Source of the DNA: Crenothrix polyspora
GTDB taxonomy: Bacteria; Pseudomonadota; Gammaproteobacteria; Methylococcales; Methylomonadaceae
NCBI RefSeq assembly: GCF_900163755.1
Contig: NZ_FUKI01000092.1
Span: 62,001-126,000, forward strand
Length of the DNA: 64,000 bases
Reading direction: 5' to 3'
This document shows positions 35,286 to 45,276 of the stretch, in pieces (within the stretch, counting starts at the first letter, position 1; each line of letters begins with the position of its first letter). The notes beneath the pieces were generated by a model that worked only from the letters and a program-made list of their open reading frames with translations, made no database searches and was not told the origin of the DNA. The translations under genes were made by a program, and so were the position numbers.

Positions 35286-36094
35286 TAAGGTTTTATCACG
35301 TTGTTGATTACGCTAGCGTTGTGCTTGGTAAGGTCTTTTAAAAATACGGGAAATTCGATTTGATACTGGTGTTCAAGGTCAAGCGCACGCTCTTTCAATG
35401 TCTTCATAGAAAACAAGGCAGCCCCATCATTAAAGCCGATGGCGATAATATTGCCCTTGCCGCGTACCGGTAAAAATAACACCCGCCAATCAAACATGCG
35501 GCTTAGCCACATAGCACAGTCTTGAAAAGGCTTGTTGTTCATGCCGCCCCATAAGTTAACCAGCAATAAGCCATTAGCTTGCAACAAGGTTTTGCACTGC
35601 TTAAAAAAAGCTTCATTGCACATGGATGGAGCCATGCCTTCATGGTCAAAGGCATCAATAAACATCAGGTTGTAATGCTGTGCGTGAGTTTCTACCCGCT
35701 GCTGCATATAGTGTGCGCCATCGCCCATGATGATTTTTAAGCGTTTGTCTAACGGCAAACCAAAATGACTGCGGGCAATTTTCACCACGCTTTGCCGGTA
35801 TTCTACCGCGTCCAGATGGCAGTCAGGGAAATGATACAATAAATGTTTAGCCAACGAGCCTCCGCCAAGACCTACCAGTAATGCCTCACTTGTTAGGCTT
35901 TCTTGAAACAGTAGCCAGCAGGACATGGCGCGTGCGTAATCCAGTTCTAGCCGGTAAGGTTCGGCGATTTTCATGCTACTTTGCCGTGCCGCAGAACCAA
36001 AATGCAGCGATCTGACCCCACCACGTTCAATCACCTCTACAATACCGTCATCATCGTGGCTCTGGTGAACCAGAAGTCCATTGTATTTATACAT
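35285..36094 (-). CDS. spermidine synthase-like (SpeE fold) protein
   Basis: The 269-residue protein has the Rossmann motif [16 protein letters not shown], the acidic motif [11 protein letters not shown], the MGDGAHYM motif and [14 protein letters not shown], typical of the polyamine synthase/spermidine synthase fold. Short family members like this often lack confirmed polyamine activity, so I call only the fold. The N-terminus ([20 protein letters not shown]) replaces the longer beta-domain. It precedes and overlaps ygiQ. Confidence 0.82.
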   Translation of the reverse strand: MYKYNGLLVHQSHDDDGIVEVIERGGVRSLHFGSAARQSSMKIAEPYRLELDYARAMSCWLLFQESLTSEALLVGLGGGSLAKHLLYHFPDCHLDAVEYRQSVVKIARSHFGLPLDKRLKIIMGDGAHYMQQRVETHAQHYNLMFIDAFDHEGMAPSMCNEAFFKQCKTLLQANGLLLVNLWGGMNNKPFQDCAMWLSRMFDWRVLFLPVRGKGNIIAIGFNDGAALFSMKTLKERALDLEHQYQIEFPVFLKDLTKHNASVINNVIKP

Positions 36095-36439
36095 ATACCG
36101 GCTTTAAATTGCTTTTTTATTCAAAGCCTGATTATACCTGAAATAAAATAGCCTACCCATTTAAGCTTGATCAGGTTTTATAGGTTGGGGAGAGATAACA
36201 AACCTTAGTATGAACAAAATCTGGTTAATAAGTGTTTTATAAGAATATTTTCGTGGCTTTAGCGTTTTTCATAGACGGCGCATCGCATCCGTAACAAAAT
36301 AATCATAAATTGGCACAGCAAAGCTTGAAAAACACATTCTCGCCTCGATTATCTGTAAATCATATCGAGTTTATTGTGAGATTTATTGCCAATTCACGTA
36401 AAATCAAGACAAATTCCATCAAACCACACGAGGAAGATT

Positions 36440-36826
36440 ATGAAACCGCTGTTTTTTATTGCGATGTTACTGTTTGCGAGCTGCACGTTTGCCGCAGAGA
36501 CAAAAAACGATTGGGAGCAAGGCACCAGTTTGTCTGACGAGTTGATTAAAAAAATTCAGGAGGCGCAATACCAATACAAAAAATGTGTGTCTGATGAAAT
36601 GCAAAAACCAGACTACCAAAGCCTGGAAAGTCGTGATGCTACTGGCAAAATCATCAAGCAATGTGAACCGTCGCTAGCCAAAATGCGCACGATGTATTTA
36701 TCTGAAAAAGTGCCTGGCGAAGTGGCCGATCGGCATTTAAAAAAAATGCGCCTACAAACCATCCGTAACGTGCTGCAAAACATGATGTATGGCGAAGCAG
36801 CCCGCAAAGCGGGGCAGCAGAAATAA
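36440..36826 (+). CDS. small secreted hypothetical protein
   Basis: The frame opens at a TTG (36386), but ATG 36440 has GAGGAAG at 36430-36436 and begins a clean signal peptide (MKPLFFIAMLLFASCTFA then AETK), giving 128 residues. The mature part is helical with three cysteines besides that of the signal peptide region (KKCVSDEM, IKQCEPS) and a basic C-terminus. It precedes the DUF2760/Hsp70 pair with about 20 nt spacing and is probably cotranscribed. No family recognised. Confidence 0.7.
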   Translation: MKPLFFIAMLLFASCTFAAETKNDWEQGTSLSDELIKKIQEAQYQYKKCVSDEMQKPDYQSLESRDATGKIIKQCEPSLAKMRTMYLSEKVPGEVADRHLKKMRLQTIRNVLQNMMYGEAARKAGQQK

Positions 36827-36845
36827 TATGGAAGAGCCTCTTGTT

Positions 36846-37526
36846 ATGAGTAATTATACAATCGACTTAGCCTTGAAACCGACCACCTTCGACTTATGGC
36901 ATGTGTGTTTGGCAGGCACCGTGGCGGTGTTGGCGCTGATGCTAATTTGTCTGTTACTGGCGATGGTTATTAGCCTGTCCAGACGCAGTAAAAAACCACA
37001 GCCCGTTGCCGAGCCGATCATTCAATATGTGCAAGCACCTGCGCCGGAACCGGTCATTAAGGTCGTTGAAAAAATCGTCGAAAAGATTGTTGAAGTGGAA
37101 AAAATTGTTCATGCGCCTGCGCCAGAACCTGTGGTGCTTAAAGAAGCCACCCCCGATGCGGCGTTGCAATTATTAGGTTTGCTGCAAAAAGAAGCCAGAT
37201 TCATTGACTTTGTTAAAGAAAATATTACCGAATACAGCGATGAAGACATCGGTATTGCAGCACGAGTGGTTCATGAAGGCTGTAATAAAGTTATTAACGA
37301 GCATTTCACGCTCGCACCTATCCGTAACGAAACCGAAGGCAACAATATCACGCTACTCAAAGGCTTTAATGCCGCAGAAGTCCGATTAACCGGCAATATT
37401 GTAGGTAATGCGCCATTTCATGGCACGTTGGTACACAAAGGCTGGCAAATTACCCACACCCGATTACCCAAATTAACCCAAGGCCATAGCGCCAATATCA
37501 TCGCCGCAGCGGAAGTTGAAATATGA
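36846..37526 (+). CDS. DUF2760 family membrane-anchored protein
   Basis: I choose ATG 36846 (MSNYTIDLALKPTTFDLW), because GGAAGAG at 36830-36836 lies 9 nt upstream. Earlier in-frame starts at 36789 and 36828 are possible. It has one transmembrane helix (about residues 20-43), a Pro/Glu/Val-rich linker with repeated KIVEKIVEVEKIV-like segments, and a C-terminal globular domain (ALQLLGLLQKEARFIDFVKE to ANIIAAAEVEI) matching DUF2760. It overlaps the Hsp70-like gene by 4 nt. DUF2760 proteins are repeatedly found beside this type of Hsp70, suggesting a shared function that is still unknown. Confidence 0.8.
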   Translation: MSNYTIDLALKPTTFDLWHVCLAGTVAVLALMLICLLLAMVISLSRRSKKPQPVAEPIIQYVQAPAPEPVIKVVEKIVEKIVEVEKIVHAPAPEPVVLKEATPDAALQLLGLLQKEARFIDFVKENITEYSDEDIGIAARVVHEGCNKVINEHFTLAPIRNETEGNNITLLKGFNAAEVRLTGNIVGNAPFHGTLVHKGWQITHTRLPKLTQGHSANIIAAAEVEI

Positions 37527-39700
37527 GTTTATTCGATCACATCAAAAAAAAACAAGCAGCCAAAACCGAAGCAAAACCGGTTGCCCCAGACGTTGAAGTC
37601 AGTGCGGCTAAGCCACCTAAAGTCACTGAAACCATCGCTGAAGCACCCACGCCAACTGAGCCAGAAATTGTTGTTGCAGCTGTCGTCGAGCCTGAACCAG
37701 AGTTAATAGCTGTGGTAGAACCAGAGCCAGAACCAGAAATCAGTACCCCTGCGCCTGTTGAAGCTGTTATAGATGCGGCACCGATCAGTACAGAGCCTGC
37801 TGTAAATACACCAGCAGCACCCAGCCCACAAGCCACAACAATGTCGACCCCTGCAATAGATACGCGCAGTGACCGGCATTATTCCATCGGTATCGATTTG
37901 GGCACGACTCACTGCGTGCTGTCGTATGCGGATATTACCGACATACAGGATGATGAATTTAATCTGCATGTTATGCCAATACCGCAACTAACCGCACCTG
38001 GCATGGTGGAAGATGGCAAGCAATTGCCGTCGTTTTTGTACCAGCCACACGCAGCGGAACTGGCTGAAAATACGATTGTGTTGCCGTGGACCGCGCATCC
38101 TGAACATTTGGTTGGTGAGATTGCGCGTAATTTGGGCAGCAAAACCCCGATACGTTTGGTGTCCAGTGCCAAAAGCTGGTTGTGTCATGCCGGTGTCGAT
38201 TGCAAAGCGCCAATTTTACCGGTTGATGCACCGGATGAAATCGCCCGTATCTCACCATTTGCTGCAACCACGGCGTTCTTGCAACATTTATGCGATGCCT
38301 GGAAATACGCACACCCCAATGCACCGTTATCCGAACAAAGTTTAGTTATTACCGTACCGGCTTCGTTTGACCCTGCGGCACGGGAATTGACGATAGAATC
38401 TGCCCGTAGCGTAGGCTTAGGTCAGGCGATTTTGCTGGAAGAGCCACAAGCGGCACTGTACAGCTGGATAGAAAAAAGCCAAGGCAAATGGCGCACACAG
38501 GCCAAGTGCGGCGATATTATCTTGGTAGTGGATATTGGCGGTGGTACCACCGACTTATCGCTCATTGCCGTTACTGAACACGGGGGTAATCTGGAATTAA
38601 CCCGTGTCGCGGTAGGTGATCATATTTTACTCGGCGGCGACAATATGGATTTGGCGTTAGCGTATACCGTTAAAGCCAAATTGGAACAAGACGGCAAGCG
38701 TTTAGAGCCGTGGCAGTTACAAGCCTTAACCCATGCTTGCCGCGAAGCCAAAGAAAAAATCTTTAACAGTGCTGATGTGGATTCCATGCCCATCGTGGTG
38801 GCTAACCGCAGTTCGTCATTAATTGGTGGTAATTTACGTACCGAATTAACCCGCGATGAAGTCAATAGCGTGTTAGTGGAGGGGTTTTTCCCACAAGTTA
38901 ATGTCAGTGAGCGACCCGTGAGCCGTACTCGTACGGGTTTGCGCACCACCGGTTTACCGTATGCACAAGATGCAGGGATTACGCGGCACTTGGCGGCGTT
39001 TTTAACCAAGCAACAAGGCGCTACCGAAGATTTAAAAGATATCAATCTGCCCGCAAATGCGACTTTCTTACACCCCACCGCAGTGTTATTTAACGGTGGC
39101 GTGTTAAAGGCGCAGCCATTAGCCAATCGCTTAATGCAGGTAATGAACAGTTGGTTAAGTACAGAGCAAGCGCCGGAAGCGCGGTTGCTAGCCGGTGCTG
39201 ATCTGGATTTGGCGGTAGCACGCGGTGCGTCTTACTACGGTTATGTGCGTAAAGGCAAAGGCGTGCGTATTAAAGGCGGTACGGCGGCATCGTATTATGT
39301 CGGCGTGGAAAGCGCCATGCCAGCCGTGCCAGGGCGACCACCAGAACTTGAAGCCTTGTGTATTGCACCGTTCGGTATGGAAGAGGGTACACAACAGGAA
39401 TTACCTGATGATGAATTCGGTTTAGTGATTGGTGAACCAGTACGCTTCCGTTTCTTTGCCTCTACTACGCGCCGTGAAGACCGTGTCGGTACGCGCTTAG
39501 ATCATTGGACAGCAGATGAAATTTCTGAGCTGGATGAAATTGAAGTTACTTTGCCAGAAGAAGGTTTCCGTGCCGGCGAAGTAATTCCGGTGCATTTGTG
39601 TGCAGCAGTCACTGAAGTGGGTACGTTGGAATTACAAGCAGTATCACATAAAAATAACAGCCGCTGGAAGATTGAGTTGGATGTGCGCGGCAAGGATTAA
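37523..39700 (+). CDS. Hsp70 family (DnaK-like) protein with long acidic/proline-rich N-terminus
   Basis: The 725-residue protein has about 115 N-terminal residues of Pro/Ala/Glu-rich low complexity (VEPEPELIAVVEPEPEPE). An Hsp70 ATPase domain follows: YSIGIDLGTTHCVLSYAD (phosphate 1), VITVPASFDPAARELT, LEEPQAALYSW, VVDIGGGTTDLSLI (phosphate 2) and FNGGVLKAQPL. The substrate-binding end is short and atypical, so it is not the housekeeping DnaK. It is coupled by a 4-nt overlap to the membrane-anchored DUF2760 protein. A terminator hairpin follows at 39726. Confidence 0.88.
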   Translation: MSLFDHIKKKQAAKTEAKPVAPDVEVSAAKPPKVTETIAEAPTPTEPEIVVAAVVEPEPELIAVVEPEPEPEISTPAPVEAVIDAAPISTEPAVNTPAAPSPQATTMSTPAIDTRSDRHYSIGIDLGTTHCVLSYADITDIQDDEFNLHVMPIPQLTAPGMVEDGKQLPSFLYQPHAAELAENTIVLPWTAHPEHLVGEIARNLGSKTPIRLVSSAKSWLCHAGVDCKAPILPVDAPDEIARISPFAATTAFLQHLCDAWKYAHPNAPLSEQSLVITVPASFDPAARELTIESARSVGLGQAILLEEPQAALYSWIEKSQGKWRTQAKCGDIILVVDIGGGTTDLSLIAVTEHGGNLELTRVAVGDHILLGGDNMDLALAYTVKAKLEQDGKRLEPWQLQALTHACREAKEKIFNSADVDSMPIVVANRSSSLIGGNLRTELTRDEVNSVLVEGFFPQVNVSERPVSRTRTGLRTTGLPYAQDAGITRHLAAFLTKQQGATEDLKDINLPANATFLHPTAVLFNGGVLKAQPLANRLMQVMNSWLSTEQAPEARLLAGADLDLAVARGASYYGYVRKGKGVRIKGGTAASYYVGVESAMPAVPGRPPELEALCIAPFGMEEGTQQELPDDEFGLVIGEPVRFRFFASTTRREDRVGTRLDHWTADEISELDEIEVTLPEEGFRAGEVIPVHLCAAVTEVGTLELQAVSHKNNSRWKIELDVRGKD

Positions 39701-39725
39701 TAAGCGCTTTTAAGTCACCGTAATT

Positions 39726-39757
39726 AAACGACCACCGACGAAAGTGAGTGGTCGTTT
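39726..39757 (+). terminator. terminator after the Hsp70-like gene
   Basis: AAACGACCAC (39726-39735) pairs with GTGGTCGTTT (39748-39757), followed by T and TCT. It lies 26 nt past the stop and is palindromic, so it may also serve the convergent acyltransferase gene. Confidence 0.75.
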
Positions 39758-39867
39758 TCTAAAACACAGCGGTTTCTGATTTACAAATAACCATTTAAAA
39801 GGTGTTTGTATCTGCTTTAAAATATAAGCTGACAGTGCTTTTTTGTCCGCCACTGCATATAAAGCGT

Positions 39868-41868
39868 TTATTCTGTCTTTACAGGTTGTATCGCAAGTGC
39901 CTCAGTCAATCCAAGTTTAGTAATAAGAGCGGTTCGAGCCACAAAGCTAAAATTTCGCCGCAGATGGTGGGAATCGCGATAGAGAAATTCATTTTTTACA
40001 TACGTTAAGCAATTTTTATCAGTACACATCCGAGCAGCACTAGGAATAAAAATAACCCGTTTGTCCGTTAATGCCGCCGCTTTTAACACAGCGTCAGTAT
40101 CCGCATGTCGGCGGATGACTTCAGCAGAATTAAGAATATCTAAATCACAAGATTGCTGTATCAAGCTGGCATCTATTCTTCGTCGTGCGCAAGGTATTGG
40201 ATCGTTTGAAAAACGGGGAACATCACCCAATAACACAATGTGGTCAATAGTGGCAGGTAATACTTTAAATAGATCAACAAACCCATCCTTCATAAGCTTA
40301 AGGCCATAGGCGCGTGAACGAATATCACTGTCCGATTTATAAATGGCTTCCGGTTGATCACGCCATGCACCAGCCAATACCATCGTTTGTATCAATTTTT
40401 TTTCCGCTATCCATTCCTCAAGCCGCTTTCGTGAATTTGCACATTTTAAATAATATTCTGGCATTTTGGATCGAAACAGCTTTATATCGTAACTGGCATA
40501 CGCTGGACATGCACGCCAAAGCAACAATGAAAGATTTTGTTGCTTTGCCACTTCATGGATTTCTGGCGCAAAATGTTCTGCATGAGAATCCCCCCATAAC
40601 ACGCCTTTTCTGCTTGCTTTATCCCAGTCTGCACCTAAGACACACCATTCGTTACCGGCGAGACCTTCAATAGCACGCGTTTGTGAACATGGCCAATCCC
40701 ACATTACTTTTAAACTTGATAACCCGCGAACATTCGCTGACAACCTATGTGGAAATCCCTCTTGAGCGTTAATGATATGACCCGATAGTGCAACCAAACC
40801 CGCAGCGACAATACCGATAGAAACACGCCGTATCGCCGACATTTTCATATAGCGCAAAGGGTTTTCAATCAGATACATGGTTAAAGTTGCTAACACAACA
40901 GACGCGATAAAAATACAGCCTTGCTCATAACGCGTTAATTCCCCTCCTCCTTTGTAAAAAATAAAAAAAACAATCAACGGCCAGTGCCAAAGATAGAGTG
41001 AATATGAAATATGTCCAAAAAAACGGGGGATTGCACTTGAAAGAAAGCGCACGCCCCACCAATTCGTATAGAGTCCTGAAGCAATTAATAGCAGTGCTCC
41101 AATGACGGGTAGCAGTGCGTAAATACCTGGAAAGGCATCATCCTCAGTGATAAATAACAGTGCGTATGTCATGCAAAAAAAACCAATGACACCTAACATA
41201 GCTGACAAAAAACCGGTTAAGTTTAACCGTGAATACCCAACGGCTAAAGCCGTACCCAACAAAAACTCCCAAGCCCGATAATACGGCAGAAAAAAAGCCG
41301 CTTTTGGCTCATGCAAGGTAACAAATAGACAGGCTAATAAACTGGTACTCAGCAAAATACCTAAAATAGAAGCAAATACAATGCCTTTAAACTCGGTCAT
41401 TTTCCACAACAACCAGGCAACTATTGGCCAGACAATATAAAACTGTTCCTCAACAGCCAATGACCAAAGATGAAGTAACGGCATTGCGTGTGCCGAAGCA
41501 TCGAAATAACCGGTGTTGTGCATAAAATAAACGTTGGCGAAAAACAACGCTGAACTGAACGCACTATTTCCGAGCGACGCATAATCTCCGGAAGGTAACG
41601 CAAAATAACCATAGATTAAGGATAACCCCACAATAATCAACATTGCGGGAAAAATACGCCGTACACGGCGATCATAGAAATCGAGAAGTGAAAATTCGCC
41701 TTTGGCTAACCTGTCTTTTATGCCGTAGGTAATAACAAAACCAGAAATCACAAAGAAAATATCGACTCCAACAAAACCACCTGGTAGCCAATGGATTCCA
41801 AGATGATTAAAAACAACAGCTAACACCGCTATCGCCCGAAGCCCATCGATATGGGTAAAATGTTTCAT
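39868..41868 (-). CDS. OafA/YrhL-type membrane acyltransferase with SGNH domain
   Basis: The 666-residue protein has an N-terminal acyltransferase-3 domain with about 10-11 transmembrane helices (HIDGLRAIAVLAVVFNHLGI, GFVGVDIFFVISGFVIT, RRVRRIFPA). A periplasmic SGNH-like domain follows, with GDSHAEHF near residue 445 and a DSHHL motif near the C-terminus. Such proteins O-acetylate lipopolysaccharide O-antigen or exopolysaccharide. It is a single gene. The nearest carbohydrate locus in the window is pga, over 30 kb away, so the substrate is unknown. Confidence 0.92.
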   Translation of the reverse strand: MKHFTHIDGLRAIAVLAVVFNHLGIHWLPGGFVGVDIFFVISGFVITYGIKDRLAKGEFSLLDFYDRRVRRIFPAMLIIVGLSLIYGYFALPSGDYASLGNSAFSSALFFANVYFMHNTGYFDASAHAMPLLHLWSLAVEEQFYIVWPIVAWLLWKMTEFKGIVFASILGILLSTSLLACLFVTLHEPKAAFFLPYYRAWEFLLGTALAVGYSRLNLTGFLSAMLGVIGFFCMTYALLFITEDDAFPGIYALLPVIGALLLIASGLYTNWWGVRFLSSAIPRFFGHISYSLYLWHWPLIVFFIFYKGGGELTRYEQGCIFIASVVLATLTMYLIENPLRYMKMSAIRRVSIGIVAAGLVALSGHIINAQEGFPHRLSANVRGLSSLKVMWDWPCSQTRAIEGLAGNEWCVLGADWDKASRKGVLWGDSHAEHFAPEIHEVAKQQNLSLLLWRACPAYASYDIKLFRSKMPEYYLKCANSRKRLEEWIAEKKLIQTMVLAGAWRDQPEAIYKSDSDIRSRAYGLKLMKDGFVDLFKVLPATIDHIVLLGDVPRFSNDPIPCARRRIDASLIQQSCDLDILNSAEVIRRHADTDAVLKAAALTDKRVIFIPSAARMCTDKNCLTYVKNEFLYRDSHHLRRNFSFVARTALITKLGLTEALAIQPVKTE

Positions 41869-42253
41869 TTAATAATGACTCAATATTGGTATTGGCTTAG
41901 CAAGCCATAATGTTTACATGTTACCTTTGATTTCAAAAGATTATTTATTCATTATCAGTTCAGCCAATTTAACAAAAACGCATCGCGTGGTATCGAATAA
42001 ATTTGGATGATTACATTTTACGCAGTTATATCAAGTAAATACAGACTTTGTAAAACATAAAATATCAGCGACTTATCCTGCCATTCATTTTATTAAACGC
42101 TGCTTATACCACCCAAAAACGGCATTTCACAACGCTAATTCGCCAATTCGCCATGCAACGATGGCATCTCATGTTATTTCTAGGGATAATCAAAAACCAG
42201 ACACTGCTTAATCGCAGTCAAACCACGTTTTACAATTTAACGTAGGAACGGCT
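41869..42253. other. AT-rich intergenic region between divergent genes
   Basis: About 385 bp with divergent promoters presumably inside. I see no repeat family member and no convincing operator. AGGA at 42243-42246 is the ribosome binding site of the symporter gene. Confidence 0.35.
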
Positions 42254-43528
42254 ATGACCATGAAACCCCACACGCACAGCACTCCAAAACCCAATCACCA
42301 AACCTTGTATGTTAGCATTGCCCTGTTACTTGGCATTGCGGTTGGTGAGTTACTTAATGTAACCCTTACCGACAGTGAAACCGGTAACGCACATCCCGCA
42401 CTTGCCCATATTATTGATGTTTTTACCGTACTAACCCAAGTGTTTTTGCGTCTGGTAAAGATGATTATCGCGCCGCTGGTGATTTCTACTTTGGTTGTTG
42501 GTATGGCCAAAATGGGCGACACCCAAACGGTTGGTCGCATTGGCAGTAAAGCAATTTTTTGGTTTTTTTCTGCGTCTATCTTCAGTTTGTTACTGGGTAT
42601 GTTGTTAGTTAATGTGTTAGAGCCTGGCGCGTCTTTACATATCGCTTTACCCGCTATTGACGCAGATAACGGCCTAGCCAAAGTGCCGCCCTCATTAAAA
42701 AGCTTTGCCGAACACATGTTTCCCAGCAGCATTATTGATGCTATGGCACATAATGAAATCCTGCAAATCGTGGTGTTTTCGCTGTTTTTTGGTGTTGCCT
42801 GTGCAGCATTGGGCGAGCTGGCACTGCCTATTGTTAAAACGCTGGATTCTTTGTCTCATATCATGCTTAAAGTCACCAGCTACATCATGCACTCAGCACC
42901 GATAGCGGTATTTGCGGCGATGGCTTCAGTTATTGCCCAACAAGGTATCAGCGTATTAATCACTTATGGCCGATTTATTGGTGAATTTTATTTTGGCTTG
43001 CTGCTGCTGTGTACTCTATTAGGCTGCATCAGTAGCGTATTTATCGGGCGACGCATTTTTTCGCTGCTGCGCCATATTCGTGAACCCATGCTATTGGCAT
43101 TCGGCACTGCCAGCAGTGAAAGTGCCTACCCAAAACTGTTACAGCAACTGGAACGCTTTGGCTGCGATGACAAAGTCTGTGGCTTAGTCTTACCGCTAGG
43201 CTATTCATTCAATTTGGACGGCAGCATGATGTACATGACCTTTGCGGTACTGTTTATTGCCCAGGCTTACGGTATCGACATGGCGCTAACCGACCAGCTG
43301 ACCATGTTGCTGGTACTGCTGTTTACCAGCAAAGGCGTGGCGGGTGTACCCAGAGCCTCACTCATCGTTATCTCGGCAACATTGTCCATGTTCGATATTC
43401 CAGAAGCCGGTTTACTGCTGCTATTGGGCATAGATCAGATTTTGGACATGGGACGCAGCGCCACCAATGTCTTCGGTAATAGCATGGCCGCTGCTGTTAT
43501 CAGTCGTTGGGAAAAAGCGCTGCGTTAA
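42254..43528 (+). CDS. dicarboxylate/amino acid:cation symporter (DAACS family), copy 1
   Basis: The 424-residue protein has about eight transmembrane helices plus re-entrant loops. The family signatures are FGTASSESAYPKLL (serine-rich hairpin) and [13 protein letters not shown] (NLDG motif), with the RSATNVFGNSMA C-terminal substrate region. It moves glutamate/aspartate or C4-dicarboxylates with cations. The DAACS paralogue at 43902 is diverged enough that different substrates are likely. The start ATG 42254 has AGGA about 8 nt upstream. Confidence 0.9.
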   Translation: MTMKPHTHSTPKPNHQTLYVSIALLLGIAVGELLNVTLTDSETGNAHPALAHIIDVFTVLTQVFLRLVKMIIAPLVISTLVVGMAKMGDTQTVGRIGSKAIFWFFSASIFSLLLGMLLVNVLEPGASLHIALPAIDADNGLAKVPPSLKSFAEHMFPSSIIDAMAHNEILQIVVFSLFFGVACAALGELALPIVKTLDSLSHIMLKVTSYIMHSAPIAVFAAMASVIAQQGISVLITYGRFIGEFYFGLLLLCTLLGCISSVFIGRRIFSLLRHIREPMLLAFGTASSESAYPKLLQQLERFGCDDKVCGLVLPLGYSFNLDGSMMYMTFAVLFIAQAYGIDMALTDQLTMLLVLLFTSKGVAGVPRASLIVISATLSMFDIPEAGLLLLLGIDQILDMGRSATNVFGNSMAAAVISRWEKALR

Positions 43529-43608
43529 TAAAGCCATTGTAAAGGGGATAAGCAACTCGCCAGCTCTTCGGTGAGACAAGCAAAACTCAATTTGCCTTCC
43601 TATGAAAA

Positions 43609-43717
43609 GCTAAGGAACGCGCATGAAATAACTTGAACAACTTAAACGCCACCACCGTTCGTGCTGAGCTTGTCGAAGCATGAACGTGCTCAAGTTATTT
43701 CGTGCGCGTTCCTAAGC
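43609..43717. repeat. family B palindromic element, copy 2
   Basis: The element is 109 bp with ends GCTAAGGAACGCGCATGAAA and, on the other strand, GCTTAGGAACGCGCACGAAA. It contains CCGTTCGTGCTGAGCTTGTC. It is in opposite orientation to copy 1 and is followed after 7 nt by a family A element. Confidence 0.85.
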
Positions 43718-43724
43718 GGATTTT

Positions 43725-43858
43725 GGCTATCCACTTAAGACCAAACAATAAACTACAACTACCGTTCGGCCTGAGCTTGTCGAAGGCTGTTGTTCATGGT
43801 TCGACAAGCTCACCACGAACGGCTTAACCTGAAACTGTCCCGTCTTAATTGGGTAGCC
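43725..43858. repeat. family A palindromic element between the two symporter genes
   Basis: The ends are GGCTATCCACTTAAGACCAA and, on the other strand, GGCTACCCAATTAAGACGGG, with an inverted REP pair inside. It ends 43 nt before the start of the second symporter gene, so it sits in that gene's promoter or leader region. Confidence 0.82.
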
Positions 43859-43901
43859 CGGATTTTGAAGGATTCACTGATTTGTTTAGGACAAAAATTT
43901 T

Positions 43902-45176
43902 ATGACCGTCAAAAAACCACACCACCATCTTTACCTGCAAGTGTTATTTGCTATTAGCTTAGGCATTTTATTAGGGCAATTTTATCCCGACTTAGCAACC
44001 CACATGAAGCCTTTAGGAGAGGGTTTCATCAAACTGATAAAAATGCTTATTGCGCCGATTATTTTCTGTACGGTAGTAACTGGTATTGCCGGTATGCAAG
44101 ATATGGGCAAAGCGGGGCGTATTGGCGGCAAAGCACTATTGTATTTTGAAGTAGTGAGCAGCTTGGCACTGATTATTGGCCTTATCGTCGTGCATACGCT
44201 AAAACCCGGTGCCGGCATGAATATTGATGTTAGCACGTTAAATATCAGCGATATTCACGATTACACCGAGAAAGCTAAAAGCCACAGCACCGTAGAGTTT
44301 TTACTGAATATTATCCCCAGCACGGTGTTTGATGCCTTTGCCAAAGGCGAGATTTTACAGGTGTTATTGTTTTCATTGCTGTTTGGCTTTTCACTGGCAG
44401 CCATGCAAGATACTGGCAGCGAAGTGGTTGTCTTTATCGGCAAAGTATCGCATGTGTTGTTTGGTATCGTGGAAACCCTGATGAAACTTGCACCCATTGG
44501 CGCGTTTGGTGCCATGTCATTTACTATCGGCAAATACGGTATTGCCTCGTTACTAGCATTGGCCAAATTAATGGCTAGCTTTTACCTGACCTGTTTAGTG
44601 TTTATTTTTGTGGTGCTGGGGCTGATTGCCAAACTCACCGGCTTTAGCATCATCAAATTTATTATCTACATTAAAGAAGAGTTGTTAATTGTACTTGGCA
44701 CGTCGTCGTCAGAATCGGTGTTACCACGGATTATGATTAAGATGGAAAAGCTGGGCTGTGCGAAATCGGTCGTGGGTTTAGTGATTCCCACCGGTTACTC
44801 GTTTAATTTAGATGGCACATCCATCTATTTGGCAATGGCGGCTATTTTTATTGCCCAAGCGACTAATACACCGATTACCTTTACACAAGAACTGACTTTA
44901 TTGGGGGTATTATTGCTGACCTCAAAAGGTGCGGCAGGGGTAACTGGCAGTGGTTTTATCACTTTAGCAGCCACATTAGCCAGTGTACCGACGATTCCCC
45001 TTGCAGGCTTAGCCTTGATACTGGGAATTGATCGTTTTATGTCCGAAGCCAGAGCGTTAACTAATTTAATCGGCAACGGTGTGGCTACTGTGGTAGTCGC
45101 TAAATGGGAAAATGAGCTAGATATAAAAAAATTAAATACTGTCTTGAATGCTGAGAAAACTCAACTACAGTTGTAA
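43902..45176 (+). CDS. dctA: C4-dicarboxylate:cation symporter, DctA-like
   Basis: The 424-residue DAACS member opens with [20 protein letters not shown], has [13 protein letters not shown] (serine-rich hairpin) and [13 protein letters not shown], and ends its transport core with [15 protein letters not shown]. These features agree closely with DctA, which takes up succinate, fumarate and malate. The last 20 residues are polar. AGGACA lies about 12 nt before the ATG. Transcription may start in the repeat-rich DNA just upstream. Confidence 0.9.
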   Translation: MTVKKPHHHLYLQVLFAISLGILLGQFYPDLATHMKPLGEGFIKLIKMLIAPIIFCTVVTGIAGMQDMGKAGRIGGKALLYFEVVSSLALIIGLIVVHTLKPGAGMNIDVSTLNISDIHDYTEKAKSHSTVEFLLNIIPSTVFDAFAKGEILQVLLFSLLFGFSLAAMQDTGSEVVVFIGKVSHVLFGIVETLMKLAPIGAFGAMSFTIGKYGIASLLALAKLMASFYLTCLVFIFVVLGLIAKLTGFSIIKFIIYIKEELLIVLGTSSSESVLPRIMIKMEKLGCAKSVVGLVIPTGYSFNLDGTSIYLAMAAIFIAQATNTPITFTQELTLLGVLLLTSKGAAGVTGSGFITLAATLASVPTIPLAGLALILGIDRFMSEARALTNLIGNGVATVVVAKWENELDIKKLNTVLNAEKTQLQL

Positions 45177-45201
45177 ACAACTGTCGTTAACTGCGTGCAG
45201 A

Positions 45202-45253
45202 GTTAATCAGCTGTAACTACCCTCTCAAAGTTGATTAACACCTATTTGAGAGG
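45202..45253 (+). promoter_or_regulatory. leader with two interlocking stems (possible pseudoknot) upstream of the DUF805 gene
   Basis: Stem 1 is GTTAATCA (45202-45209) with TGATTAAC (45232-45239). Stem 2 is CCTCTCAAA (45221-45229) with TTTGAGAGG (45245-45253). The 5' arm of stem 2 lies in the loop of stem 1 and the 3' arm of stem 1 lies in the loop of stem 2, so they form either an H-type pseudoknot or two exclusive hairpins. The structure ends 23 nt before the DUF805 start codon. It could equally belong to the end of the dctA transcript. Confidence 0.45.
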
Positions 45254-45276
45254 CACAAGATGAGAGAACTCGCACA

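Noticed and set aside
37537-37836. 99-codon minus-strand frame rich in Ser/Gly/Ala
   Set aside because: It is a shadow of the repetitive Pro/Glu-rich N-terminus of the Hsp70-like gene.
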